Positions 22,513 to 33,812 of a stretch of 64,000 bases of DNA are shown piece by piece. Where the stretch lies: assembly GCA_021018995.1 (NCBI GenBank), contig CM037593.1, positions 39,879,810 to 39,943,809 of the forward strand, in the 5' to 3' direction. Under the pieces are notes generated by a model. It did no database searches and was not told the DNA's origin. It saw only the letters and a program-made list of their open reading frames with translations. The number at the start of each line of letters is the position of its first letter. Position 1 is the first letter of the stretch. Source of the stretch: Chloranthus sessilifolius. Its lineage: Eukaryota; Streptophyta; Magnoliopsida; Chloranthales; Chloranthaceae. Made by a program: the position numbers and the translations under genes.

Positions 22513-22872
22513 TGCCCCATGATTTTTCTATCCCTTTTCTTTTCTATTTTTTGTTCTTTTGCTCTCTTTTTTTTTAGACATCCTCCTTTTGGAATTTTGC
22601 TTTTTTGATTTCTTTGGATTTTGATGATAACTATTTTGCTTCTTGCTTTGGGAGTTTCTCTCTTTTCTTATTTGTTTCTTGGTAGATATACATTTTTTCT
22701 TTTCTTGGGAGGGGTTACAAAAGAAAGGCTAGAGGCTCAAATTGGGTAGCAAAGGGTATGAGCATTACGGGATGCTTTTTGGCAACTTGGCTTTGAAATG
22801 ATGGCCTCTTTTAAGGGGCCCTTAGGCAATCACATATCCATTTTTATCAGTTCTTACCTTGTCGTAGGAGGC
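22513..22872 (-). other. RT-4 spacer between integrase and LTR
   Basis: T-rich on the plus strand (A/G-rich in element sense), with a TCATGGGGCA purine-rich end next to the LTR. No ORF or further structure is evident. Confidence 0.4.
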
Positions 22873-23420
22873 TTAGGAGTAGAATTGTCCAATGTATCCA
22901 GTGTTGATGAGCTCGAGAAAATGTTCTCCGTCCATGGTGGCGAGTCATAGTATGTATCTCGAGAGCACTTCCTTGACGATGTAAGGCCCTTCCCAGTTGG
23001 GCTTAAATTTCTCTCTTGAATCAGCGTGGAGAGAAGGGAAGATTTTCTTGAGTACAGTGTTACCCACTTTCAAATCTCAAGTGTGAATATGCTTGTTGTA
23101 AGCACATGTGATTCTACTCTGATAGGCCTGGGTATGACATAAGGCTAGGAGCCTTTTCTTATCGGTCAGGTTCAGCTGTTAGAAATGGGATTTTTCTCTT
23201 TTAGCTTTTAGTAAATCGGACTCGATGAGGATACGGAATGAAGTTACTTCAACTTCAACTAGTAGCATGGCCTCTGTTCCCTACACAAGGGAGAATGGTG
23301 TTGCCCCTGTAGAGGTACGGATCGATGTTCGGTAGGCCCATAGTGCGAAAGGTAATTTTTCACTCCAATCTCGGTATGTGACGACCATCTTCTCAAGGAT
23401 ACGGATAAATATTTTGTTGG
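22873..23420 (-). pseudogene. Integrase C-terminal part of RT-4 (Tat type)
   Basis: In element sense this starts at ILEKMVVTYRDWSEKLPFAL, then TSTGATPFSLV, EVEVTSFRILIESDLL, LKVGNTVLKKIFPSLHADSR and FKPNWEGPYIVKEVLSR, ending GYIGQFYS at the stop. These are the end of the integrase core and its C-terminal DNA-binding part. In-frame stops occur after SLV, SHF and HIHT. RT-5 removed the continuity on the right, and GTTGG (23416-23420) is the expected target duplication. Confidence 0.75.
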
Positions 23421-23756
23421 TGTTAATAATTGAAAAATACCAATTTTCACCTTTTAAGCTCACCTTTACTACACCTTTGAGCCATCTAATAATTGTTTTG
23501 TGAGCATGTTTTGTAGTTAAGAATAAAACTGCACATTAGTGTAACAGTTCACCCTTTGGAGGCCAAGAAGAGAGAATTTAACCCCAAACCTTGAGGCTGA
23601 TTGAGGAACAGAGGGTACACCATGGTGGTACACACCGTAATGATCATGTTGATTGCTTAAGTGAGCCCTAGAAGTCCAACAAAAGAAAGAAGAATGGACC
23701 CCAGCAGAGGAGACTGCTGCAGTAGGCTGTGCACAGTAGCAGAGAAGCAAGTGTCA

Positions 23757-24245
23757 CCCTCACGCAGTTCAATTTGCCTAGAAAGCCCTCTCGCACAGAT
23801 CTTGTGAAATCCAAGCCTGCAGCACTTAACTATCTCGCACAGTTCTCTTGAGGTCCGCATACTTCAACCTTTAACTGCTTGCACTGCTCTCACGCAGAGT
23901 CAGCCTCAAAAAAATTACTTCGTGCAGACATCGCACACTTCAGAGATGGAGCCATCCACGCGAGAAGTTCATTTCATCTTGTCGAAGATCCGCGTGAGCT
24001 GTAAACTCATCCTGGAGAAGTCCTCATGAGTTGAACCACCTGGAGCTCATCTGCGCGAGCTACATTATTCACAGCAGTTGAAAATAGCGACCCTTCTTCA
24101 ACAACTAATTCATCCACGTGAGAACCATGCGAGATGCATAATAGGTAATCACTCAGCCTCATGAGGCATGGGTTCCCAACTTCTCTGTCAATACACAGGG
24201 ACATTTTTGGAATTCCACAACATGCAAGGCACACATCCCGAGGTG
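23757..24245 (+). promoter_or_regulatory. CGCG palindrome array in the RT-5 LTR
   Basis: Motifs such as CCTCACGCAG, CTCTCGCACAG, CTCTCACGCAG, ATCCGCGTGAGC, CTGCGCGAGC and CCTCATGAGGC recur every 20-50 bases between the LTR start and the TATA box. They replace the TCGA motifs found at this place in family I. Confidence 0.55.
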
Positions 24246-24369
24246 CTGAGAAGTTTCCCACTTCTTGAGGCAACACTTGGCCATAAATGATCCATGACAA
24301 CATTGCAAACTAGGGCATTTCTCTTATATTCTTTGGTTGGCCAGAGCAAGATAATTTTGGTGGAAATTA

Positions 24370-24458
24370 TATATAAGCTATAATTTTTAGTAGAAAAAGT
24401 ATCTAACATTTTAACCTAATTTGACTCTAGCTTAGGTCATTTTAGGGTTAGGGTTAGG
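24370..24458 (+). promoter_or_regulatory. TATA box and telo-box of the RT-5 LTR
   Basis: TATATAAG at 24370-24377 is followed about 65 bases later by TTTAGGGTTAGGGTTAGG (24441-24458), which would fall in the 5' untranslated part of the transcript. Telo-boxes in such positions occur in plant growth-related genes (established knowledge). Function here is inferred. Confidence 0.55.
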
Positions 24459-24800
24459 TCATCTTTTTCACCTTTTTCTTCTCTCCTTAGCTCAACATTT
24501 GCTAGCTAAGTCCTTTGTAATAGTTAGGACTATTTTCTACTGAAATCAAGACTGTGTAAGCTTGTAAAGTTCTGGGGTTTGCATTGATTGCAGCCTAGAG
24601 GGCTGACATTGTAAGTATTTTGTAAGCAATGCACAACTATTTTTATTGAATTACCCAATCTGTAATACTCTTGTTTCTTTTAAGGTTTTTATGGATTGTA
24701 TGCCCCTATGGATGCATGAGCTTGAAGCCAGGCAACCATAGCAGCTACTGTAGTTTCCTTGTTCTAATTTTTACCCCTTGAATGGAGTATATCTCTAGGA

Positions 24801-24831
24801 ATGATCTGTAACCATTCAGTGGATAGATCAT
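24801..24831 (+). other. Conserved bulged LTR hairpin, RT-5 copy
   Basis: Arms ATGATCTGT and ATAGATCAT pair over nine positions with one G.T. CCA/TGG lies inside around a 5-nt loop (TTCAG), and the bulge is AA instead of GA. Confidence 0.6.
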
Positions 24832-25322
24832 AACCTTAGACTGGTCCATATCTCTAGGAAGAATTGGATCATTCTTCCTTACATTTGAGCTTGCAGCCAA
24901 ATGAAGGACTGATGTGGTTCTAGCGTTTTCCTTGTTATATCAGCCCTTGTTTCAGCAAATATATCAGTCCCTATTTTATTACTTCTCACCACTTTTCTAT
25001 CTTATTTTCCAAATCCATTTTCATCCTTCCTCTAAAACCCCTTTCTATAGTATATATCTGTTCTTTAATTTTTTGTTTTAGTAGATAGTGACAAACCAAA
25101 ACTCCCTTTCTTTACCCCTGCTTTCTAATGTAGGTTAGGATTTCCAAATCTGGTGGCCTACTATACAACCCTTGTGGTTTAGATCAGATTTCCCTGTGCG
25201 ACAACCCTTTCTTATCAAAACTAGCTACAACAAGCCCTGGATCTTGCAGGCTATGTATAAATTGTTGTTTTGTGCTATTTCATCCCATTCCATTTTTGTG
25301 CTTTTGCTACCATATTTTACCA

Positions 25323-25378
25323 CACATTCTTAATAATAAATATAATAGCACACATTCTTAATAATAAATATAATAGCA
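25323..25378 (+). repeat. 28-bp tandem duplication near the 3' end of the RT-5 LTR
   Basis: Two identical units (25323-25350, 25351-25378), AT-rich, beginning CACATTCTTAATAATAAATA. RT-6 has a single related CACATTCTTACCA at this place. Confidence 0.75.
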
Positions 25379-25402
25379 CAATAATTTTACCGAACAAGTT
25401 TT

Positions 25403-25420
25403 TGGCGCCGCTGTCGAAGA
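25403..25420 (+). other. Primer binding site (tRNA-Asp type) of RT-5
   Basis: TGGCGCCGCTGTCGAAGA, six bases after the LTR (spacer AGTTTT). The first eight bases match the tRNA-Asp 3' end exactly and the rest is decayed. A leader of about 300 bases without an ORF runs to gag. Confidence 0.85.
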
Positions 25421-25727
25421 TGTTTGATCTAATTAGTGGACCTGAGTTTTTATTTTTTGTGTTTATAAATTCAATTAGTGCAGCCCTGTGTTTGAATAAA
25501 AAGTACTACTGAATTTAATTTGGTCTTTGCAGATCTAGAACAGCAGCAAAAAGAGGAGTTGGAAGCTACAGCTAGAGCTTGTTCGCCTTAGTTTGCATCC
25601 TCTCTCCCTTGCTTTTTGTTTCCCTTCTGTTATGCCTTAAATTCAGCAATAGCTTTAGCAGTAGTTTAGTTTATTATTTTTTTTAGTATGCTGTAAGTGT
25701 CTGTCTTTACTTGTTGTTTTTGTGTGT

Positions 25728-27351
25728 ATGTTGCGTAAGAGGTCTCTTAACTCTAACTTAGAACCTCCAAATCCTGAGATGGAAAGAGCCCTTAGACTTA
25801 GACAGACCACACAAACCCCTGCTGTTAACATTGAGTCAGTTATGATGGGTGGGCAACAAAGAACATTGAAGGAATACTATACACTAGGGGTATATTCAAC
25901 CCCCTTCTGCGTTCAATTTCCTGCAGCATAAGGAAATTATCAAATTAAATCCTCAACCATCAAAATGCTACCATCATTCCATGGGCTAAGTAAAGAAGAC
26001 CCATATAAGCACATAGATGAGTTCCTGGCCTTATGCACCACATTTAATATTGCTGGCTTGGGAGAAAGAGCCACCAAAATAAGGCTTTTTCCTTTTCTCT
26101 AAAGGATAAGGCCAAAACATGGCTCTCCATGCTCCCAACAGACAGCATACAATCCTGGAATGACCTTTAATGCCAGTTTTTGGCTAATTTTTTTCCTATG
26201 TCTAAAACCAGCCAGTTGAGGAAGAGCATAATTTCCTTTGCTCAATTCTCAACTGAACATTTCCATGGGGCATGGAAAGGTTTAAAGAACTATTGAAGCA
26301 ATGTCCACACCATCAAATTCTTCAGTGGCAGCTCGTCCAGAGCTTCTACCAACGAATTGATCCCAAGAGCATGGATATAGTGGATGCCTCATGTGGGGGT
26401 ACTTACCTCCACGAGATAGCTAAAGAGGCTTGGAAACTTTTAGATGTCATCAGTGATAATTCCATGCAGCAAGAGCCTCTGTCCCAAAATGATATTGAGA
26501 CTCCAGCTAAAATGATAAAAGAATCCACATCTAGGGAAATGATGTATGAAGTCAATGAGCACAATGACCTGGAAAGAAAGGTGGACAGTCCCAGCCTAAA
26601 ATTTGACAAGTTAATGAGTGTGATGCAGCCTAAAATGGTTGCACAAGTGAAGGAGGAATGTCTAATATGCCAGTCACCAACACATTCACTTGAGGACTAT
26701 CCATCAGCTAGTTAGTACCCTGAATTGGTCATGGAGCATGCAAATGCTGCCCAATCATATGGGCAACAGCCTGCTGGGTATCAATAGAAAAATCACCCAA
26801 ATTTGAGGTGGAGGCAGGACAATTATCAGTCACCCCAATAGCAGCAGCCTCTATTGCAGTACAGGCCACAACCACAGTATCATCAGGGGTATGCACCTAG
26901 ACAACCCTTCCAGCAGTCTACCCCATAGCCACACCAATTGGGTTTGCCACCACCACAGCCTAGAGCCCCCTCTTATGAGGAATAAGTTTTGGTATCACTG
27001 CAAAACCTGAGGTCTTTATCACAAATTATGAACTCTCACAGTCAAAGCATAAAGAAAATTGAAGATTAACTTGGTCAAACCTCCAATGCTTTGACTGAAA
27101 GAGAGGAGGGCATGCTTTTTAGCCAGACCATGAACAACCCAAAGGGTCAATATATGATTGGTGGAGATTCCTCAACCCATGAGGAAGCTAAAGCAATCAC
27201 TACCCTAAGGAGTGGTAAGGTGGTGGATAACTAGGTGGGCAGGGAGAATGTGGAGAAAGAGAAGAGTGCAGGAGAGAAAAAGGACTCATTCCCTGCTGCT
27301 GTGTAGCATGAGCACAATAATAGGACTGCTGTTGAGCCCTAATAAAAAGAA
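25728..27351 (+). pseudogene. gag of RT-5
   Basis: The start MLRKRSLNSNLEPPNPEMER was chosen by alignment with RT-6 and RT-7. The capsid part includes MLPSFHGLSKEDPYKHIDEF, a frame-broken FPFL/KDKAKTWLSMLP, and CPHHQILQWQLVQSFYQRID with THLE-like TYLHEIAKEAWKLLDVI. The knuckle reads CLICQSPTHSLEDY, with the last Cys changed to Tyr. A Gln/Pro-rich region and TLRSGKVVDN follow. Stops occur at 25929, 26100, 26713 and later. Confidence 0.8.
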
Positions 27352-28379
27352 AAAAAATAGAAAATTGATGATGAGATAGCTAGGCATGCAACTGAGGTAC
27401 CAGCAGTACCACAGTTGCCATTTCCTCATGCTCTTACTGGCCCCTCTCCTTTTGATAAGGGGAATGCTAGAATGGAGGAAATGTTGGATACCTTCAAGCA
27501 AGTTAAGATCAATTTATCTCTGCATGATGTCATTAAACAGGTCCCAGTCTATGCCAAGTTCCTCAAGGACCTGTGTACATAAAAGAGGAAAGCAAGGATC
27601 CATCAATCCAAGAAGGTCTTTATAGCTGAGAATGTAAAGTCAGTTTTGTCTATTACCACACCAGCTAAACTTCAAGACCCAAGGCTGCCTACTATCCCTT
27701 TTATTATTCGTGATCACACCATAGGTAGAACTCTCTTAGACTTGGGGGCCAATGTGAACCTGCTACCATATTCAATATATGAACAGCTAAGTTTGGGGGA
27801 GCTGAAACCAACACCTGTCGTGCTCCAGCTGGCAGATAGGTCTGAGAGAAAGCTCATGGGAATGGTTGAAGATGTGTTGGTGGGGGTGGATAAATTCTCC
27901 TACCCTACAGATTTTCTGGTATTGGACATGAAACCTTCAAAGAGTAGCACCCCAATTCCTATTATCTTGAGCAGGCCATTTCTGGCCATTGCCAATGCCT
28001 GTATTCAATACATGTCTAGAGTGATGGAGGTCACATTTGAAAATATGAAAATAAAATTAAATGTGTACAATACTGCAAAGCAGCCTTAGCTGGACAATGA
28101 GGACTATTTTATAGTGGATGTACTAGAAGAAATAGTAGAAGAAAATTTATCCAATTTGCTGGATTGGGATGAAATCTGTGAGGAAGTTAAAAATGTGTGG
28201 ACTAAGGTTCATGAGAAGGAGGCCCTAATTTGCATTGCTGAAGAAAAAAACACATCACAGTTTTCAGTGGGTATAGTGGAGCACTCCATAGGGAAACCCA
28301 AATTACTGCCCCTACCTCAAAGCTCTAAGGCACCTTTGTTGCCATCAGTGGAAAGTCCACCTGATCTGGAGCTTAAATA
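27352..28379 (+). pseudogene. Aspartic protease region of RT-5
   Basis: The linker (TFKQVKINLSLHDVIKQVPV, YAKFLKDLCT) is followed by the protease fold GRTLLDLGANVNLLPYSIYE, in which the active-site Ser is Asn (DLGAN), and ILSRPFLAIANA, where the usual Gly is Ser. The end is ESPPDLELK before a stop. One stop lies inside the linker (27580). Compared with RT-6 the reading frame is otherwise long (27646-28089 open). Confidence 0.8.
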
Positions 28380-29812
28380 GCTGCCAGAAACATTGAAATA
28401 GGCCTTCCTAGGGAATGACAAAAAGCTTTTTATAATTATCTCTTCCTCTCTTGCCGGTGAGAAAGAAGAGGAATTGTTATGTGTCCTTAGGAAATATAAA
28501 AGAGCAATTGGCTGAACCATTATAGATTTGAGAGGAATTGACCCATTAGTGTGTATGCACAAGATACATTTGGAAGAGGGTTCCAAGCCCTCAAGGGAAA
28601 TGCAGAGGAAGTTGAACCCTCATATGTAGGAGGTGGTCCTAAAAGATATTGTGAAGCTGTTGGATGCAGGGGTCATATACCCCATTTCAGACTCTGAGTG
28701 GGTCTCACCTATCCAGGTGGTCCCCAAAAAGTCTGGTATCACAGTCTTCACTACTGAGTCTGGGGAGTCAGTACCAACTAGGGATACCACTGGTTGAAGA
28801 GTGTGCATTGACTATCAAAAACTGAACTCCAAGACAAGAAAAGACCACTTCCCTCTACCATTTATTGACCAAGTTTTGGATAGATTGGCAGGAAGAGCAT
28901 TCTATTACTTTCTTGATGGATACCCTGCTTACAACGAGATACCTGTGTATCCTCAAGACCAAGAGAAGACCACATTCACATGTCCATTTGGCACTTTTGC
29001 CTATAGAAGAATGCCTTTTAGACTATATAATGCTTCTGCCATATTCCAAAGATGCATGTATGCCATCTTTTTAGACATGATTGACAAGTTTTTAAAGATT
29101 TTTATGGATGATTTCTCAGTTTTTGGGGACAGTTTTAGTCAATGCTTGCATCACCTCAGCCTGGTTCTTAAAAAATGTGAAGAGACCAACCTGGTCTTGA
29201 GCTGAGAGAAAAGCCATTTCATGGTCACCCAAGGCATTGTGTTGGGCCATGTGGTTTCCCATAAAAGCATTGAGGTGGATGAGGCTAAAATTGACTTGAT
29301 TGTACACTTGCCCCCACCAAAAATAGTTAAGCAAATTAGGTCCTTTTTAGGACATGTAGGATTTTATAGAAGGTTCATCAAATACTTCAGTAAAATTTCT
29401 AAACCTCTATGCCACTTGCGGTGTCAGGATGTGCCATTTAATTTTGATGCTGAATGTCTTGATACTTTTGTGATGTTGAAGAAATGCTTAACCTCTGCCC
29501 CTGTGATCCAGGCACCCGGCTATGCTCTGCCTTTTGAATTAATGTGTGATGCATCAGACTTGGCTGTGGGAGCTGTGTTAGGACAGAGAAAAGACAAACT
29601 ACCTTGTGTGGTTTATTATGCCAGCAAATCACTGCCAAAACTCAATTGAATTATACAAGAACTAAGAAAGAACTTCTGGCAGTGGTGTTTGCTGTAGATA
29701 AACATAGATCCTATCTACTTGGATATAAAATTGTAGTCTTCACTGATCATTTTGCCCTAAAGTACCTACTGGCTAAGAAAGATGCAAAGCCAAGGTTGAT
29801 TAGTTGAAGTCT
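28380..29812 (+). pseudogene. Reverse transcriptase and RNase H of RT-5
   Basis: RT motifs are CIDYQKLNSKTRKDHFPLPF, FLDGYPAYNEIPV, AYRRMPFRLYNAS (normally FGLCNA) and an intact FMDD in IFMDDFSVFGDSF. RNase H retains [31 protein letters not shown] and [20 protein letters not shown]. Breaks are a stop after GW at 28515, stops at 28627, 28798 and 29205, and a frameshift at about 29640. The RNase H Glu precedes a TKKE where other copies have TEKE, but the catalytic E is kept. Confidence 0.8.
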
Positions 29813-31144
29813 TTGCTGCTACACCTATTGGAGATTCATTCCCTGATGAGCAATTGTTTTCCATCTAGTCAATTGTCCCCTTGTTTGTCAACATAGTCAA
29901 CTACCTTGCTGTAGGTAGGATCCCTTCCCACTAGTCCAAGATGGACAAAGACTTCTTCTCACAAGTCAAGCACTTCTTTTGAGAGGATCCATACCTATAT
30001 AAATACTGTGCAGACCAGGTCATTAGAAAGTGTGTCTCTGATAGTGACATCCACAGTATTCTTAGCATGTGCCATGAAAATGCCTATGGGGTTACTTTAG
30101 TGGGAAAAAAATAGCAGCAAGGGTGCTGCAGTGTGGGTTTACTAGCCTTCCTTGTTTAACGATGCCCATGCACACTACCAAGCCTATTTAAGATGTCAAA
30201 GGATGGGTGGCATTTCAAAGAGAAATGCAATGTCACTACAACCCATCCTTGTTGTGGAGCTGTTTGACATTTGGAGGATAGATTTCACGGGCCCCTTTCC
30301 TCCTTCAATGGGTTATAACTTTATCCTTGTAGCTATGGATTATGTTTCCAAATGGGTGAAAGCAGCTACCACAAGGACAAATGACCACAAGGTTGTCCTC
30401 AAGTTCATCAAAGAAAACATTTTCTCTAGATTTGGCACCCTAAAGCCATCATCAATGATGGGGGAAGCCACTTCTATAACAGACACTTCGAGAGTCTTCT
30501 TAATAAGTATGCTGTTACACATAGGATTGCTACTCCCTACCTCCCACAGACCAGTGGGCAAGTAGAGATTTCTAATAGGGACATTAAGCATATCCTGGAG
30601 AGAATAGTGAGGGTTGATAGGAAGGACGGGTCAATAAAATTGAATGATGCTTTGTGGGCTTATAGGACACCCTATAAGACCCCTCTTGGAATGTCCCCAT
30701 TTCGACTAGTCTATGGCAAAGCATGTCATCTTCCTATAGAGTTAGTACACAAGGTGTTTTGGGCCATTAAAAGATTGAACTTGGATCTAACTGCTGCAGG
30801 TGAAAATAGGAGATTGTAGTTGTTAGAACTGGAGGAATTGAGGCTGGATGCATTCAAGCTCTAGGATTTACAAAGAAAAAGCTAAGGCCTTCTTTGACAA
30901 GGGCTTGCTAAGAAAAGACTTAGCTGATGGAGCCAAGGTATGGCTTTTTAACTCTAAACTCAAATTCTTTCCAGGAAAGTTGAGATCCAGATGGGATGGA
31001 CCTTTCATTGTGCTTCATGCCTTCCCATCTGGGGTTGTTGAGATCATAGACCCCACTTCTAGCAGGGTCATGAAGGTGAATGGTCAAAGGCTTAAACTTT
31101 GTGTGGAAAATACTATGGAGCCTGCTAAAACCATGAACCTTTAA
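29813..31144 (+). pseudogene. Integrase of RT-5
   Basis: In the zinc-binding region one Cys of the pair before QRMG is Tyr. The core has IDFTGPFPPSMG (Asp 1), INDGG in a shifted frame (Asp 2) and [12 protein letters not shown] (Glu). The end reads LKFFPGKLRSRWDGPFIVLH and stops after TMNL. A one-base loss near 30440 (FGTLKPS instead of FGTPKAI) causes the frame shift, and stops occur at 30817 and 30861. Confidence 0.8.
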
Positions 31145-31668
31145 GAACCCCCTAATGATGTATGATCTCCAGCCTTGTATAATGTGTATCATATCTGTTT
31201 TTGCATGTTTTTGTGTGTTTTTGTTTGCTTTTGTGTGTTTTGTGTGCCTTGAAATTTTAGGATGTATGTTCTTGAGTGTTGTTCAGAATCTTGATCAGTT
31301 TTTTTGAATTGTGGCCTTCTATGGTTGAATCTAATCTGCTGGTGTGATATGATGAATCAGTGTTTGAAACTTTCTTGGCATGGATCATGATATAAGCTTG
31401 TATTTAGTCTGCTGTGGTGTAGAAAGACTGTGAGAGGAAAGTAAAATATTAACTGCTTGAGAACCTCACAAGCGTAATTGCCTGAAATCAGAGCCTAGCA
31501 TGTTCCTCGTGAGGCCCTAATTTCCCCAAAGTAGGGAAATTAGGGCCTAGCATGTTCCTCGTGAGGCCCTAATTTCCCCAAAGTAGGGAAATCAGAGCCT
31601 AGCATGTTCCTCGTGAGGCCCTAATTGAACTGCGCGAGGATCATTCTGTAGTTGTTTCAGCTCGTGAG
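31145..31668 (+). other. Start of the RT-5 pre-env spacer with CGCG motifs and a 52-bp tandem repeat
   Basis: No ORF. About 2.5 copies of a 52-bp unit (31494-31545, 31546-31597, 31598 to about 31625), each with CCTCGTGAGG and an AATTTCCC/GGGAAAT inverted pair (about TTTCCC-CAAAGTA-GGGAAA). CTGCGCGAGG and CTCGTGAG follow before RT-6 starts. GTGAG (31664-31668) is the expected target duplication of RT-6. Confidence 0.6.
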
Positions 31669-32029
31669 TGTCAAGTATTGAAATATACCAATTTTCACCT
31701 CTTAACCTAGCCTTTACTATTCCTTGAAGCCATTTAATAATTGCCTTTTTAGTGTGCTTTGTAGTGGAATAACATTGCAGCTGTTAGTACAACTGTCATG
31801 CTTTGGAGGCCAAACAGAGAAGTTTTGAAGCAGACTGTAAGTCCAATGAAGAACTGAAGAAACACCATGGTGGTACACACCATGGTGACTATTTTGGATG
31901 CATGAGTGGGCCCTAGAAGTCTGACAGAAGAGAGAAATGAAGAGTTGAACAGAAGAAGGTGTTGCAACTGAACAGGCAATGCAGCAGAAAGCTAGAGATT
32001 AAGCCTCACACAGCTGCAAGCTAAGTAGA

Positions 32030-32770
32030 AAGCACTGTCGCGCAGCTCAAATAGTCCCAGAGTCGACCTCGCGAGATGTAGAGCCAGCAGCGTAAATACT
32101 TCTCGCGCAACACCTCGTGAAGAGGACAAGAGAGAGAGCTTAAGAAGTTTTCTTGTGCGGATCTCGCAGGGCATAGGCCATAAAGCATCAGCACATGAAG
32201 CTCTCCCATAGTTCAACACGTGATTCGTTCGCAGCCTCTTTCAGTGCGTCACGCAGTTCAATATTGTCTCATTTCAATGCATCACATAGTTGCATCACAA
32301 ATGAGCTTCAGAAAATTCTGCGCGTAGCTCTCGCACACTCCAAAGCTAAAGACAGTCGTGCGACAAGCCAAACCTATCATGGTGACCAGCCATGCGAGTT
32401 GTGTAGTTCACTGCGAACGCAATTTTGCAAAGCTCCAAAACAATTCGCGCGAGCTGGCCATTCATATGCAGGGATCCCTGCAAGCATCAAAGTCACCTAC
32501 CTGAGACCCTCGTCACTGGAATCACCTGAAGCCATCTGCACAAGCCATATGCTTCCAAATAAATCTCAACCTTGCGAGCTTCATTCGGCCTCTATAACCA
32601 GCCTCACGAACAGACTTCAGGGCCACGCGAATTGGGAATTCATGCAATAACAGCCGCGTGAAGCTCGGGTTCCCACTTCTCATTCCATACTCAGGGATAC
32701 TTTGGGGATTTTCCTAGGTCTAGGGCACACATCTCGAGGCCCTGATCTATATGCACACATCCTGAGGCAT
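32030..32770 (+). promoter_or_regulatory. CGCG palindrome array in the RT-6 LTR
   Basis: It includes ACTGTCGCGCAG, ACCTCGCGAGATG, TTCTCGCGCAAC, ACCTCGTGAAG, CTCACGAAC, ATTCGCGCGAGC and CCGCGTGAAGC. Spacing is 20-50 bases, and the array ends just before TATATAAG. Confidence 0.55.
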
Positions 32771-32846
32771 GAAAGGGCTGTAAAGGAGCCATGCATGCAA
32801 TGAAATTATGTTTTCTTCCCCATTTTCCAAGGCATTAGTGACTGAG

Positions 32847-32932
32847 TATATAAGTTGTAATCTAGTTTAGAATCCCATCTTTCCTTCAACCTCAGTCAGC
32901 TGTGAGCTCAAGCAGATTAGGGTTAGGGTTAG
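32847..32932 (+). promoter_or_regulatory. TATA box and telo-box of the RT-6 LTR
   Basis: TATATAAG (32847-32854) and TTAGGGTTAGGGTTAG (32917-32932), in the same order and at nearly the same spacing as in RT-5. Confidence 0.55.
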
Positions 32933-33311
32933 ATCATCTCTTCCATTTGTACTTTTGTTCTTTCTTAGTCCAGCACTTGCTGGATAACTCTCTTATAATA
33001 AGTTGAGATTAATTTTGGTTTTGTAATGGGTATTGTCTAGAACATTGGGAGCTGATTTGGGGTATTGCACAGGCTGTTGCCTTCGAGAGCAGGGATTGTA
33101 AGATTCTTTTACAATTTTGTCAGTTTTATTGCTTTAATTAGATTTGTAGTCTCTATGTTTTCCTTGCATAGAAATCTATTGGATTTAGACATAGATGCCT
33201 ATAGGTCTGAGACTCCCATTGTTGTTTGAGCTGTTTTGCCTTGCAACAATGGTGGTAGCAGCAGGCTTATTGCTCTGTCTCAGGCCTTTGTGATTGAACC
33301 CTCTCCCTTGG

Positions 33312-33812
33312 ATAGTCTGTGACCATTTAAGTGGACAAATAATAGCCTTAAGAGGGGTCTAAATCACAGATCTGAGATGGATTCTTCTTCTCTGCACATG
33401 AGCTGGTTAGCCTTGTGAGAGATTGTACAAAACCAAACTACCCTCTGTTTTTAATTCCATCATCAGATTATAGATCTGATTTGGTTGCAAAGATTGCAGA
33501 CTTGTGAGATGGATCATTGCAGGCCTTTTGTGGAATGATCAGCTGAGTCTAGAGCCCCTTTTAGTCCTTGATATGGGGTGGTTTTCACCTAACTTTAAGG
33601 ACTGATTGCTCTTATGGATGCATGTCCTTGTAGCCTTGCAACATAGTGTCTGCAATAGTATTCCTATTATGATTTAACCCATTGCTAGGAGGAAATCTCT
33701 TGGATAGTCTGTGACCATTTAAGTGGACAGAGTATAGCCTTAGGATCAATCCCTTTAAGTGATTGAACCTCCTCTATTGGATAGTCTATGACCATTTAAG
33801 TGGACAGGTTAT
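33312..33812 (+). other. Three copies of the conserved LTR hairpin (RT-6)
   Basis: Copies lie at 33312-33343, 33704-33735 and 33781-33812. All have CCA-TTTAAG-TGG at the tip and the GA bulge. Outer arms are ATAGTCTGT/ACAAATAAT (decayed), ATAGTCTGT/ACAGAGTAT (one G:G mismatch) and ATAGTCTAT/ACAGGTTAT. Each is followed by a version of AGCCTTAAG. Confidence 0.6.

Larger units (their letters stand above)
21489..23420 (-). mobile_element. RT-4: Tat-lineage Ty3 element remnant
   Basis: On the minus strand: integrase C-terminus (23420-22873), a short spacer, a putative purine tract and an LTR of about 1 kb ending inside the RT-1 LTR. The integrase does not resemble the Athila copies here and fits the Tat/Ogre branch (FALWAYRTSIRTSTGATPFS, FKPNWEGPYIVKEVLS). 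RT-5 cut it inside integrase, and the rest lies beyond the window. Lineage is assigned from memory of family motifs. Confidence 0.7.
23421..25396 (+). repeat. 5' LTR of RT-5 (family II)
   Basis: The LTR is 1976 bp, starting TGTTAATAATTGAAAAATAC and ending TTTTACCGAACA. It is followed by AGTTTT and the primer site. It has a CGCG-type motif array, TATATAAG, a TTAGGG-type telo-box, one hairpin copy and a 28-bp tandem repeat near the 3' end. Confidence 0.85.
23421..31668 (+). mobile_element. RT-5: Athila-type family II element, 3' part displaced by RT-6
   Basis: 5' LTR, primer site, gag, protease, RT, RNase H, integrase, and part of the pre-env spacer are present. RT-6 begins at 31669, so the env-like ORF and 3' LTR of RT-5 should lie beyond RT-6, outside the window. 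The proteins are close to those of RT-6 and RT-8, and the CGCG-type motifs place it in family II. All frames are broken. Confidence 0.85.

Noticed and set aside
25270-25512. Small hydrophobic ORF at the RT-5 LTR end
   Set aside because: It crosses the LTR border, tandem repeat and primer site; no counterpart in RT-6 or RT-7.
32195-32650. 151-codon plus-strand ORF in the RT-6 LTR
   Set aside because: It covers the CGCG motif array upstream of the TATA box; no counterpart is open in RT-5, RT-7 or RT-8.
32917-32932. Interstitial telomere repeat
   Set aside because: Fewer than three units, in the same position in several LTRs; better explained as a telo-box.
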